In this document: positions 1-7,033 of the stretch, piece by piece
Layout: each line of letters opens with the position of its first letter
Numbering within the stretch: the first letter of the stretch is position 1
Assembly: GCA_903901225.1 (NCBI GenBank)
Contig: CAIUQE010000006.1
Span: forward strand, 79,369 to 115,485
Direction of reading: 5' to 3'
DNA length: 36,117 nucleotides
Source of the DNA: Candidatus Omnitrophota bacterium
GTDB taxonomy: Bacteria; Omnitrophota; Gorgyraeia; Zapsychrales; Fredricksoniimonadaceae
Translations under genes and position numbers: made by a program
Notes under the pieces: generated by a model
Told to the model about the DNA's origin: nothing
The model's database searches: none
What the model saw: only the letters and a program-made list of their open reading frames with translations

Positions 1-525
1 GAAAGCTTCAAGATGATGGAATATCTCCCTTTCACTCACCCCCGGCCTGACCCAGCGTTGGATCACCCCGTAAGCTTCAAGATCAAGGGCCAATGACTTT
101 CGCATCAACCTGAGCTCTTCTTTATCTTTGACCATACGCAAGAACTCAACCGCCCTGTCCGCGCTAACAAGTTTTATCTTATTCTTGCAGAACGACTTAA
201 GACGTTTGTAGCCATAAACTGTCAAATGACGCTCGTTCAAGCCTATAGAACGCAGCTTTTCCCTTTCACAGCAATGAAAGACCTCTTCAAAGCAGGATCT
301 TGAGAACTGGACAGCGGTTACTCCCTGGATATTCTTGCGAACATCCTCTATATAGCGGGCATCCGTAATATAGTAAACATTCTCTAATGTCACAAGAAGC
401 CAGGCATCCTGGGCCGGATACTGGAGCAAGTAACGGATATCCACGGGATCGCTGACAAAAACAGCATCCACCCCTAATGCCTTAAAGGTGGCCGTCAGCG
501 CGCGGATACGCTCCTGGGAAGGCAT
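1..525 (-). CDS. Aminopeptidase P / prolidase-family (M24) protein, N-terminal part
   Basis: Open frame of 175 codons from an ATG at 525 with no stop before the window edge, so the C-terminus is missing. The visible part is a creatinase/prolidase N-terminal domain (about residues 5-130, with SDPVDIRYLLQY and YYITDARY) followed by the linker typical of M24 peptidases (VKDKEELRLMRKSLALD, then VRPGVSEREI). The metal-binding pita-bread domain lies outside the window. Family members remove N-terminal residues before proline or cleave X-Pro dipeptides in the cytoplasm. It begins 5 bases after the aroQ stop, which suggests coupling. Its G+C content (about 45% by eye) is lower than its neighbours. 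PepP and PepQ cannot be told apart here. Confidence 0.85.
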   Translation of the reverse strand, partial: MPSQERIRALTATFKALGVDAVFVSDPVDIRYLLQYPAQDAWLLVTLENVYYITDARYIEDVRKNIQGVTAVQFSRSCFEEVFHCCEREKLRSIGLNERHLTVYGYKRLKSFCKNKIKLVSADRAVEFLRMVKDKEELRLMRKSLALDLEAYGVIQRWVRPGVSEREIFHHLEAF

Positions 526-530
526 GGGAA

Positions 531-971
531 TCAGGATCCCAAAAGCCGGATAGCGGCCAAAAGGCCCAGCTCATAACTCTGGGGGCCAAAGCCGCTCACC
601 TGCCCCTGGCAGACGGGGGCGATCATGGAATTGTGGCGGAATTCTTCACGCTTGTAAATATTCGACAAATGCACCTCGACCGCCGGCACATGGACACCGG
701 CAAGCGCGTCCCGGATGGCAATGCTGCTGTGGGTATACGCGGCAGGATTGATGACAATGGCCCCAAAGCCATCCTCTTTCGCCTTGCCGATGGCATCCAC
801 GATATTTTTTTCATGGTTCGACTGAAGGGTCAGAAACTGGATACCCTTATCCTCCGCGATCTTCCCCAGGCTGGCATTGATATCCGCCAGAGTGGTCGCC
901 CCGTAAATAGACGTTTCGCGCTGGCCAAGGAGATTGAGATTGGGGCCATGGATAACAAGTATCTTTTTCAT
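531..971 (-). CDS. aroQ: 3-dehydroquinate dehydratase, type II
   Basis: 146 residues, the normal length for the dodecameric type II enzyme, which dehydrates 3-dehydroquinate to 3-dehydroshikimate in the shikimate pathway (step 3 of chorismate synthesis). Visible family motifs are HGPNLNLLGQRE (8-19), the lid tyrosine Y23, NPAAYTHSS (75-83, including the catalytic His81) and EVHLSNI (99-105) followed by REEFR. The start at 971 is supported by a strong GGAGG motif a few bases upstream. It lies between a Trm112-like gene (26-base gap) and the M24 peptidase gene (5-base gap). No other shikimate gene is in the window. Confidence 0.97.
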   Translation of the reverse strand: MKKILVIHGPNLNLLGQRETSIYGATTLADINASLGKIAEDKGIQFLTLQSNHEKNIVDAIGKAKEDGFGAIVINPAAYTHSSIAIRDALAGVHVPAVEVHLSNIYKREEFRHNSMIAPVCQGQVSGFGPQSYELGLLAAIRLLGS

Positions 972-997
972 GCTGCCTCCATTATCGACTTTGCTTC

Positions 998-1162
998 TCA
1001 GGGCTTCTGCGCCTCATCCACCAGCATCACGGGGATGCCCTCGCGGATCGGATACGTTAACGCGCACGCGGCATTTGTGCAAACGATCCGGCCATCCTTT
1101 TCAACCACATCCGCCTGGCAGGCCGGGCAGGCCAGAATGGACAAAAGCACAGGATCGATCAT
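998..1162 (-). CDS. Trm112-like small zinc-ribbon protein
   Basis: A 54-residue protein beginning MIDPVLLSILACPAC. It carries a four-cysteine zinc ribbon (C12, C15, C28, C33) and the Trm112-type ending YPIREGIPVMLVDEA. Eukaryotic and archaeal Trm112 activates methyltransferases. Bacterial single-domain homologues (YcaR type) have no settled role and often sit near cell-envelope genes. The ATG overlaps the stop of the preceding DUF1844 gene in an ATGA arrangement (4 bases), indicating translational coupling. The ORF is short, but cysteine spacing, length and overlap together make it convincing. Confidence 0.9.
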   Translation of the reverse strand: MIDPVLLSILACPACQADVVEKDGRIVCTNAACALTYPIREGIPVMLVDEAQKP

Positions 1163-1587
1163 GAAATGATCTTCTTTTCTGTTCCCGAGACCTCAACGAA
1201 TTTCATCTGCAACTCATACACCGTAGCGTCAATGAAGGACTGCTCCTGTTCCGTAAGATTCCCTTTGGCCTTGTCCTTGAGCATTACCAGCGTGTCTATG
1301 ATGAACTTGGCCTGGCGTATGTTCTTCTCGTTCTTGCCCGTCATAGGATGAGGGATCTCTCCCAGGAATATCATGGCCTGGTATCCCATGGACGTCAAAT
1401 AAGTAAGAAAGTTCACCGGGATCTCGGCGTCGGCCCCGCCTTCCGCGGAGTCCTCGCCCTCACCGCACCCGCAGCTTTCCTCATGTGCCGCCGCGTCATG
1501 ACAACCGCAGCCATCCCCATGCCCCCCGGATCTCTCATGGGCCACGGTGTCTTTCCAGGATTCATCGACAAACTTATCATCATTCAT
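1159..1587 (-). CDS. DUF1844-domain protein with Cys/His-rich N-terminal extension
   Basis: 142 residues. Residues 57-135 match DUF1844: NFLTYLTSMGYQAMIFLGEIPHPMTGK, then an IDTLVMLKDKAKGNLTEQE-type segment and a final YELQMKFVEV. The function of the domain is unknown; it is alpha-helical and common in several Gram-negative phyla. Residues 17-41 are unusual, with four cysteines in two CxC pairs (27/29 and 39/41) among histidines (17, 23, 30, 35), a plausible metal-binding segment. The ATG at 1587 follows an AAGGA motif. The stop overlaps the Trm112-like start by 4 bases. Confidence 0.88.
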   Translation of the reverse strand: MNDDKFVDESWKDTVAHERSGGHGDGCGCHDAAAHEESCGCGEGEDSAEGGADAEIPVNFLTYLTSMGYQAMIFLGEIPHPMTGKNEKNIRQAKFIIDTLVMLKDKAKGNLTEQEQSFIDATVYELQMKFVEVSGTEKKIIS

Positions 1588-1622
1588 GGGTTTTTCCTTT
1601 TTTGCAGTTCAAGATAGCACAT

Positions 1623-1637
1623 CCCGGCTCTGCCGGG
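1623..1637 (-). other. Short G+C-rich hairpin after tonB-like stop codon
   Basis: Perfect 6-bp inverted repeat (CCCGGC / GCCGGG) with a 3-base loop, beginning 4 bases after the stop of the TonB-like gene. On the minus strand it is followed by ATGTGCTATC and not by a T-run, so it does not look like an intrinsic terminator. It may protect the mRNA 3' end or slow transcription in the 54-base gap before DUF1844. Confidence 0.4.
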
Positions 1638-1641
1638 CAAA

Positions 1642-2334
1642 TCATTCTTCTTTATACTGGAAAGAAATGGACACATTGAACGTCAGTTCGGGATAATTCA
1701 GGTCTTTCGGGAACGGGGGGAACGGCGCGCCTTCCTGCACGCTCTTGAGTCCCACATCACGAAGAAATCCGTTCGCCGCGCTTTTTGACTCCAGGACCTG
1801 AAGCCCTAAAAGGGATCCGTCAGCCTTGATCACGAACGTCACAAATACTTCTCCCATGCTGAGCCTGGTGTAATTACTGTACGCCCGGTCACGAATACGG
1901 TCACGCACGATCTGGTAATACATCACATACGAAGGCGTATTGATCTTGTCCGATTTGAGCATCGGCACCGACACCTCCTTGGTGACCTTCACCCCTTTGA
2001 GCCTTTCAGGCTTCCGCTCGAACATCTGGACATTGTCCATGGCGCCGGGCTCATCGGAAAACCTGTCCATCCGTGGCGGCTGGGGGACTTTCCCGTTATC
2101 CGGAAGTTTAACGGATTCAACAAACTTTTCCATCTGACTGGGCAGCGGCATCGCTGCCTGAGGCTGATCCCGCGGCATCGGTTCAGGCTTGACAATGCTG
2201 CAGAACACCGCGGAAGGCTTTTTCCAGAGATCCTGGCCATGACGAGTGATAAAAGAATGCGTGAAGAACACGGCATGGATCGCCAGGGAGATGATGAGCG
2301 CGTAATAAAAATATCTGTCATCCATTGGACGCAT
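1642..2334 (-). CDS. TonB-like energy transducer / TonB C-terminal domain protein
   Basis: 230 residues. One N-terminal membrane segment (about 9-27, YYALIISLAIHAVFF) is followed by a proline-containing periplasmic stretch (about 48-90) and a TonB_C fold from about 138 to 228 (GEVFVTFVIKADGSLLGLQV, then GAPFPPFP). TonB links the inner-membrane proton gradient to outer-membrane transporters. The Pro-rich spacer is much shorter than in classical TonB and no ExbB/ExbD gene is in the window, so a structural or TolA-like role is possible. The start at 2334 follows a GGGGATGG motif; a second ATG at 2325 is an alternative. It begins 9 bases after the upstream glycosyltransferase. Confidence 0.82.
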   Translation of the reverse strand: MRPMDDRYFYYALIISLAIHAVFFTHSFITRHGQDLWKKPSAVFCSIVKPEPMPRDQPQAAMPLPSQMEKFVESVKLPDNGKVPQPPRMDRFSDEPGAMDNVQMFERKPERLKGVKVTKEVSVPMLKSDKINTPSYVMYYQIVRDRIRDRAYSNYTRLSMGEVFVTFVIKADGSLLGLQVLESKSAANGFLRDVGLKSVQEGAPFPPFPKDLNYPELTFNVSISFQYKEE

Positions 2335-2343
2335 CCATCCCCA

Positions 2344-3015
2344 TCACTTGACGAACATTTCCCGCACAATATAGACAATGAAACGCGCCGTGTCAAAGAA
2401 CGGGTTGATCTTGCTGACCTCCGCTCCGTAGATCGTTTTTACCGGAACAGAAGCGATGCGATAGTGTTTCTTGCTGGCCTTGATGAGGACTTCTGACTCG
2501 ATCTCGAATGCCGACGATGAAAGCTGAATGTTGCGCAGGACATCGCAACGTATCAGGCGATAGCCGCACTGCGTATCATATATTTTCTGACGGCACACCA
2601 AAGAGATCAGCGCCGACATGATCCGGTTAGTGAGGTACCTTACAAAAGGCATGTCCCGGTGGTCCTTCATGCGGTTGCCGCAAATAATATCGGGCTTCTT
2701 GTCATCAAAAAGCCGGATGAACGCGGCGAGGTCTTCCACCGCGTGCTGCCCGTCGGAGTCCATGGTGATCAAGGCCTCGTAATCAAGGGCCATGATATGG
2801 TCGAATCCGCGCTGGAGGGAGAACCCCTTGCCCTGGTTCTTGAAATTCACAAGCACCGCGGCCCCCGCGTCGCGGGCGCGCTGGCCGGAATCATCACGCG
2901 ACCCGTCGTCAACAACAAAGACGTCAAGGCCCATGGCCCGGACTCCCCTGACGACAGCCGCGATGGTCCGCGCTTCGTTATGCGCGGGGATGAGGATACA
3001 TATTTTCGAACTCAA
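2344..3015 (-). CDS. Family 2 glycosyltransferase (dolichyl/polyprenyl-phosphate sugar synthase-like)
   Basis: About 223 residues. GT-A motifs are ICILIPAHNE near the N-terminus, DDGSRDDS (36-43), the DxD-containing MDSDGQH (85-91) and QCGYR (149-153), matching the DPM/DPG-synthase branch of GT2 that moves a sugar from a nucleotide to a lipid phosphate. No C-terminal membrane segment is evident. Homology begins right at the proposed TTG start (3015), which has GGGAG 7 bases upstream. A longer in-frame extension to 3078 exists but does not look conserved. The gene overlaps the acyltransferase gene by 38 bases, so the two are probably co-translated. Confidence 0.88.
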   Translation of the reverse strand: MSSKICILIPAHNEARTIAAVVRGVRAMGLDVFVVDDGSRDDSGQRARDAGAAVLVNFKNQGKGFSLQRGFDHIMALDYEALITMDSDGQHAVEDLAAFIRLFDDKKPDIICGNRMKDHRDMPFVRYLTNRIMSALISLVCRQKIYDTQCGYRLIRCDVLRNIQLSSSAFEIESEVLIKASKKHYRIASVPVKTIYGAEVSKINPFFDTARFIVYIVREMFVK

Positions 3016-3859
3016 CGCCAAACTCCCTGAACATGAGCCATTGTGTCGGGTCTTCCTTGATCTTCCTCTCGATAACAACCACGTACCGCCTCATCAAATC
3101 CAGGACAGCCGCATCCCCGCCGCCGGCAGGCGGAAAGATCGGATCTTCAAAACACATGGAGAAACGCCCGTTACCCAGCGGCATCAAAAAACACGGGATG
3201 ATCGGTGCCCCCGTGCGGCAGGAAAAGAATGCCGCCCCCTTGGGGATCAGCGTTTTTCTTCCAAAAAAATCCAGCGGCTCTCCGAAAGAGCCAAAATCAC
3301 GATCCCCGAGGACAGCGATAAATTTGCCCTGTCGCAATGCCCCCAGGCAGCGGCGCACCGCCGTATTCGTCGGGACAACGGTGGCCCCGTGCGCTTCACG
3401 CTGGCGGTTGAACAGCAAATTGACCTTGGGGTTTTTATGCGGCAACGCGATCACGGTCACGGGAAAACCAAGCTTATCCATCACCGCGGCACCCATTTCC
3501 CAGTTACCAATATGCGCCGTGAGCATAATGCCACCCTTACCATGCGCGGCAACAGTGTCAACATGCTGGCGGCCGATCAGCGTTACTTCTTTTTTGACAA
3601 AATCATGATCAACCGTCCTGTACATCAGGAAAAAATCTATCAGGTAACGTCCGAAATTCAGAAAAACCTTGAGGCCTTCTTGCGTAAGATCATCCGTGCG
3701 CCCCGTGATCTGACGAAGGTTGCGGATGACCGCCTCACGGTCCCTGGACGAGAACCAGAAATGGAGCCTGGCCACGCATTCAGCGAACCCGTAAGCCCAG
3801 GCGCGCGGAACAAGATGGATGATGAAAAGTCCGGACTTATAAAGCCAGTACTGGATCAT
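2978..3859 (-). CDS. LpxL/HtrB-family lysophospholipid acyltransferase
   Basis: 293 residues from the ATG at 3859; an ATG at 3886 and a TTG at 3895 in frame are alternatives. The N-terminal hydrophobic stretch WLYKSGLFIIHLVP would anchor it in the inner membrane. The catalytic HX4E motif is HIGNWE (116-121), with GDRDF (185-189) and a C-terminal DPTQWLMF segment as in lipid A lauroyl/myristoyl acyltransferases. The family transfers acyl chains to lipid A precursors or related glycolipids. It overlaps the preceding glycosyltransferase by 23 bases and the following GT2 gene by 38, suggesting a joint role in envelope lipid synthesis. The true acceptor is unknown. Confidence 0.9.
   Translation of the reverse strand: MIQYWLYKSGLFIIHLVPRAWAYGFAECVARLHFWFSSRDREAVIRNLRQITGRTDDLTQEGLKVFLNFGRYLIDFFLMYRTVDHDFVKKEVTLIGRQHVDTVAAHGKGGIMLTAHIGNWEMGAAVMDKLGFPVTVIALPHKNPKVNLLFNRQREAHGATVVPTNTAVRRCLGALRQGKFIAVLGDRDFGSFGEPLDFFGRKTLIPKGAAFFSCRTGAPIIPCFLMPLGNGRFSMCFEDPIFPPAGGGDAAVLDLMRRYVVVIERKIKEDPTQWLMFREFGVEFENMYPHPRA
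3023..3027 (-). promoter_or_regulatory. Ribosome-binding site deciding a TTG start (GT2 gene)
   Basis: Minus-strand GGGAG sits 7 bases upstream of the TTG at 3015. It lies inside the acyltransferase coding sequence and supports the short version of the glycosyltransferase, whose conserved N-terminus begins right there. Confidence 0.6.
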
Positions 3860-4970
3860 ACGACGCCACCAGCCGCGCCACGTCATCCGCGGCAAAAGGT
3901 TTACTGTTGTCCCGGGCGGCCTGGGCCATGATCCCCATCCGGTCGGGCGACTTCAACAAAAGTTCGACTTCTTCAGCAAGACACGCCAGGTCATGCACGC
4001 GCACCGCGACGCCTTTTTCAAGGAGAAAATCAGCATTGCGTTCTTCCTGCCCGGGCAACGGGTCAATGATGACCATGGGCAAACCTTTCGCCAGGGACTC
4101 GGCCGTGGTCATACCGCCGGGCTTTGTGACGATAATGTGCGCCGCCTCCATCAGCTCATCGACGTTGCTGGCATAATCAAAATGAACGATCTTTTTGGAT
4201 GATGAACCCGACGTCTTACGCAACCATTTGGAAAGCTTGACATTGGCCCCTGACACCACGATCAGCTGCAACGGCAGGGATAAGGCCAAAAGTTTTTTTA
4301 CCGCTTCTTTCATCGGGCCAAGCCCCTGCCCGCCGCCCATGACAAGCACGACCGGGATGGCCGGATCAAGCCCCAAACCCTCGCGCACCGCCATCTTATC
4401 GAGCCGTTCGGCGAACTTATACCGGATCGGAATGCCAAATGCCTTGATCTTTTCCGGCGCGACGCCCTTGCGGATGAACCGGTCGCGCGTATCTTCCGAC
4501 GGGACGACATAATGGTCCACCCCATCGTTGATCCAGTAGGAATGCGGCGCGTAATCCGTCAGCGTGCCCACCAGCCGGAACCCCAGGCCCCGCGTGACTT
4601 TATAATCCGCGACCATGCTGCAGGGGAACGCCTGCGAACAAATGACCGTGTCCGCCGGGAATTCCCTGAAAAGCTTCTCCAGTTTCTTATGGCTGGACTT
4701 GTTCAGGAAGTTCCTGAAATTCGCCGAACGTTTGACAACCTTGGGATTGTCATAGAGATAATCCCAAACTTTGGGCGTGTGCTTGATCACCGTCATGTAA
4801 GCGGCGTTCACCACGTGTTCCAGCAATGGATAATTGTAACCAAAGCCGTTGATGCTCATGACATCGGCGCCGGGCAGGAACTTCTTCAATGACTTGGATA
4901 AAGCCACCGTGGCCTGCCGGTGCCCGGAAACCTTGGAAATGTACATCAAGAGGATCTTGCGTTTTTTCAT
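3837..4970 (-). CDS. MGDG-synthase / UgtP-like glycosyltransferase (GT28)
   Basis: 377 residues with a GT-B fold. The N-terminal half has the MGDG-synthase signature region ISKVSGHRQA (11-20) and a TDYAPHSYW segment (138-146). The C-terminal donor domain has MGGGQGLG (211-218), KPGGMTTAESLAKGLP (283-298) and PGQEERN (306-312). Relatives move galactose or glucose from a UDP-sugar to diacylglycerol, making glycoglycerolipids at the inner membrane. MurG is the other well-known GT28 but has a different signature. The ATG at 4970 has GGAG just upstream and lies 1 base after the lipoyl-domain stop. The 3' end overlaps the acyltransferase gene. Confidence 0.9.
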   Translation of the reverse strand: MKKRKILLMYISKVSGHRQATVALSKSLKKFLPGADVMSINGFGYNYPLLEHVVNAAYMTVIKHTPKVWDYLYDNPKVVKRSANFRNFLNKSSHKKLEKLFREFPADTVICSQAFPCSMVADYKVTRGLGFRLVGTLTDYAPHSYWINDGVDHYVVPSEDTRDRFIRKGVAPEKIKAFGIPIRYKFAERLDKMAVREGLGLDPAIPVVLVMGGGQGLGPMKEAVKKLLALSLPLQLIVVSGANVKLSKWLRKTSGSSSKKIVHFDYASNVDELMEAAHIIVTKPGGMTTAESLAKGLPMVIIDPLPGQEERNADFLLEKGVAVRVHDLACLAEEVELLLKSPDRMGIMAQAARDNSKPFAADDVARLVASYDPVLAL

Positions 4971-4971
4971 G

Positions 4972-5202
4972 TTACTCCATCTCTGCCAAGACCGCGCCCA
5001 CCGGAACTTCCGCACCTTCACGGCAACATATCCTGATGATCGTCCCGCTGCCCGGAGAGGCAACATTAAAAACAGCCTTATCCGTGACCAACTCGACCAC
5101 ATCATCGTCACGCGTGACCCGCTGGCCCTCCTGGAAGATCCAGCGCACGACCTGGGCATGGTCAATGCCCTCACCCAATTCGGGAAGAATGATCTTTATC
5201 AT
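4972..5202 (-). CDS. Free-standing lipoyl-domain protein
   Basis: 76 residues that make one complete lipoyl domain and nothing else: ILPELGEGI (5-13) at the start, the attachment lysine K42 in VTDKAVF, and a closing GAEVPVGAVLAEME. It resembles the N-terminal domain of 2-oxo-acid dehydrogenase E2 subunits but has no E1/E3-binding or catalytic domain; the next gene starts 1 base after its stop. The start at 5202 is preceded by AGGGTG. It overlaps the end of lipB, whose product would be expected to octanoylate K42. An E2 remnant or a carrier for an unlinked enzyme are both possible. Confidence 0.88.
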   Translation of the reverse strand: MIKIILPELGEGIDHAQVVRWIFQEGQRVTRDDDVVELVTDKAVFNVASPGSGTIIRICCREGAEVPVGAVLAEME

Positions 5203-5845
5203 GGAACACCCTGATGAATTTCGTTTCAAAAATGCCGGCAGCACCTGCCATCGAAGGCGGATGCCGCGTTAATTTCGCGACAGAAGTGACCCCCGCGTCA
5301 AGCCCGCACGGACGGATCATCCTGAAAAGGTCCAGGTCTGTTGAAATATTCAAACCAACGCCATGGTACGTGACCCACCGCGACACCCCAATGCCAATGG
5401 CCGCGATCTTTTCTGGCCCGACCCATATCCCGCGGAATTGCCCGGGACGGGAGCCAGCCTTTCCCCGTTCGCCCACTATATCAAAATCCGCAAGGAAAGC
5501 AACGCAAGTCTCTTCCAATTTCTGAAGGTACAACGACAGGTCCCGCCCCATCCGTTTAAGGTCAAGGATCGGATAGGCGATCAATTGCCCCGGAGCATGC
5601 AGCGTGACATCCCCGCCACGGTCAGCCGCGATGACAGCAACCCCCTTTGACGCGAATTGCGCGCGCGAGAGAAGGAGATTTTCCTCATGGAACGCGCGGC
5701 CCAGCGTCAGGGTGCAGGGATGTTCGCAAAGTAACAACGTATGCGCCTCGCCCCCATCCACCGCGCGCACAAGGTCTTTCTGAAGCCGCAAGGCCTCATC
5801 ATAAGCGATCAGGCCGCGTTTGATGATACGGAATTCTTGTTCCAT
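5171..5845 (-). CDS. lipB: Lipoyl(octanoyl) transferase
   Basis: 224 residues. LipB moves octanoate from acyl carrier protein to lipoyl-domain lysines, the first step of de novo lipoylation before LipA adds sulfur. Visible motifs are RGGDVTLHAPGQLIAYP (76-92), the catalytic lysine K146 in KIAAIG, the YHGVGLN segment (160-166) and the catalytic cysteine C180 in PCGL, followed by GVTSV. The ATG at 5845 fits the family N-terminus but lacks a recognisable Shine-Dalgarno sequence and lies only about 20 bases below a terminator's T-tract. Its 3' end overlaps the lipoyl-domain gene by 32 bases. No lipA is in the window. Confidence 0.95.
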   Translation of the reverse strand: MEQEFRIIKRGLIAYDEALRLQKDLVRAVDGGEAHTLLLCEHPCTLTLGRAFHEENLLLSRAQFASKGVAVIAADRGGDVTLHAPGQLIAYPILDLKRMGRDLSLYLQKLEETCVAFLADFDIVGERGKAGSRPGQFRGIWVGPEKIAAIGIGVSRWVTYHGVGLNISTDLDLFRMIRPCGLDAGVTSVAKLTRHPPSMAGAAGIFETKFIRVFHDKDHSSRIG

Positions 5846-5865
5846 GCGTCAGGGGTGGATCAAGG

Positions 5866-5898
5866 TTAAAACAAGAAGCCCCGTCATCCCAACGGGGC
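5866..5898 (-). terminator. Intrinsic terminator after icd
   Basis: On the minus strand a 7-bp perfect stem, GCCCCGT / ACGGGGC (5892-5898 with 5878-5884), encloses a 7-base loop and is followed by TTCTTGTTTTAA (5866-5877). This is the only hairpin in the window with both a G+C-rich stem and a T-rich tail. It closes the transcript that runs through rplQ, the aminotransferase, pilT and icd. Confidence 0.85.
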
Positions 5899-5923
5899 CT
5901 CATGCCATCAAAGCAAACTGCGT

Positions 5924-7009
5924 TCAGGCTTTAAGTTTCCGGCAGATCGCCGCCGCCATTTCCTGTGTCCCGACAGCGCTGGGGTCGTTGCGGTCAGCCT
6001 TGAGGTCATAGGTGACATCCGTGCCTTCCCTGATAACATCATAAACCGCTTTCTCGAGCGCCGCCGCGGCTTTGTTCTCGCCCAGATGCCGCAACATCAT
6101 GACCGCGGAAAGGATCGTGGCCGTCGGATTGACCTTATTCTTGCCCGCGTACTTGGGTGCCGAACCGTGCACAGGCTCAAATAAAGCGGCCGCGGAGCCG
6201 ATGTTCGCCCCCGGTGCTATCCCCAATCCGCCCACAAGGCCGGCGCAAAGGTCAGACACAATATCGCCGTAAAGATTCGGCAGGACCAAAACGTCGTAAA
6301 GTTCCGGTTTCTGCACCAATTGCATGCACATGTTGTCCACAATGACATCCTCGAACGCCACTTTCCCCGCGAACTCCGCGGCGATCTTCTGCCCGACGCG
6401 CAGGAAAAGGCCATCCGTATATTTCATGATATTCGCCTTGTGGACAAGGGAAACTTTCTTATGGCCGTTCTTCAGGGCGTATTCAAAAGCGTAACGGATG
6501 ATCCGTTCGGATCCAAATACAGAGATAGGCTTGATGGAAATGGCGGAATCTTCGCGGATCTTCTTGGGCGAAAGGGTGTTGATCTCCTTGATCAAGTGTT
6601 TCGCCTCGTCCGACCCCAGGTCAAACTCGATCCCCGCGTAAAGGTCTTCGGTGTTCTCCCGGAAAATGATCAAGTTGACATTCTGGTTAACGGTCTTTGT
6701 GCCGGGAATATATTTTGACGGACGCACGCAAGCGTAAAGATCGAGTTCCTGGCGCAGCTGGACGTTGACAGAACGGAAACCCTTGCCGATGGGCGTCTCA
6801 ATAGGGCCCTTGATCGCCACCTTGTTCTTCTTGATGGAATCGATGGCGGCCTGGGGCAGCGGCGTCCCGAACTTCGCGATCGCGGGAGCGCCCACGCAAA
6901 CTTCCTCCCATTCCACGGCAACGCCCGTGGCATCGACGCATTTCGTCATGGCCAGGGCAACCTCGGGCCCGATCCCGTCACCTGGAAGAAGCGTCACACG
7001 ATAAGACAT
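5924..7009 (-). CDS. icd: Isocitrate dehydrogenase (isocitrate/isopropylmalate dehydrogenase family)
   Basis: 361 residues; oxidative decarboxylation of isocitrate to 2-oxoglutarate in the TCA cycle. Isocitrate-specific residues are seen in [10 protein letters not shown] (S80, N82, R86), then R96 and R117 in [14 protein letters not shown]. Metal-binding aspartates are in YGDIVSD (D249, D253). In [10 protein letters not shown]286 and Y287 match the positions where E. coli Icd holds the NADP 2'-phosphate (NAD enzymes usually have Asp-Ile), pointing to NADP use despite the short IDH3-like length. The ATG at 7009 has AAGGGAG just upstream; an upstream in-frame TTG is less likely. It starts 24 bases after pilT. 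Confidence 0.9.
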   Translation of the reverse strand: MSYRVTLLPGDGIGPEVALAMTKCVDATGVAVEWEEVCVGAPAIAKFGTPLPQAAIDSIKKNKVAIKGPIETPIGKGFRSVNVQLRQELDLYACVRPSKYIPGTKTVNQNVNLIIFRENTEDLYAGIEFDLGSDEAKHLIKEINTLSPKKIREDSAISIKPISVFGSERIIRYAFEYALKNGHKKVSLVHKANIMKYTDGLFLRVGQKIAAEFAGKVAFEDVIVDNMCMQLVQKPELYDVLVLPNLYGDIVSDLCAGLVGGLGIAPGANIGSAAALFEPVHGSAPKYAGKNKVNPTATILSAVMMLRHLGENKAAAALEKAVYDVIREGTDVTYDLKADRNDPSAVGTQEMAAAICRKLKA

Positions 7010-7033
7010 AGGTCTCCCTTTCAATTGAAAAAA

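Noticed and set aside
633..1169. Plus-strand open frame antisense to aroQ and the Trm112-like gene
   Set aside because: Both minus-strand genes have clear motifs and ribosome-binding sites; the plus frame has none.
1623..1637. Hairpin after the TonB-like gene as an intrinsic terminator
   Set aside because: Stem is good but no T-rich tail follows on the minus strand, so it is listed only as a hairpin.
2792..3931. Plus-strand open frame (about 379 codons) across the GT2 and acyltransferase genes
   Set aside because: Antisense to two genes with intact catalytic motifs; composition looks non-natural and no motif is visible.
4971..5174. N-terminal extension of the GT28 gene into the lipoyl-domain gene (to 5174)
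   Set aside because: The extra residues are an out-of-frame reading of the lipoyl gene; GT28 homology and a good ribosome-binding site both point to the ATG at 4970.
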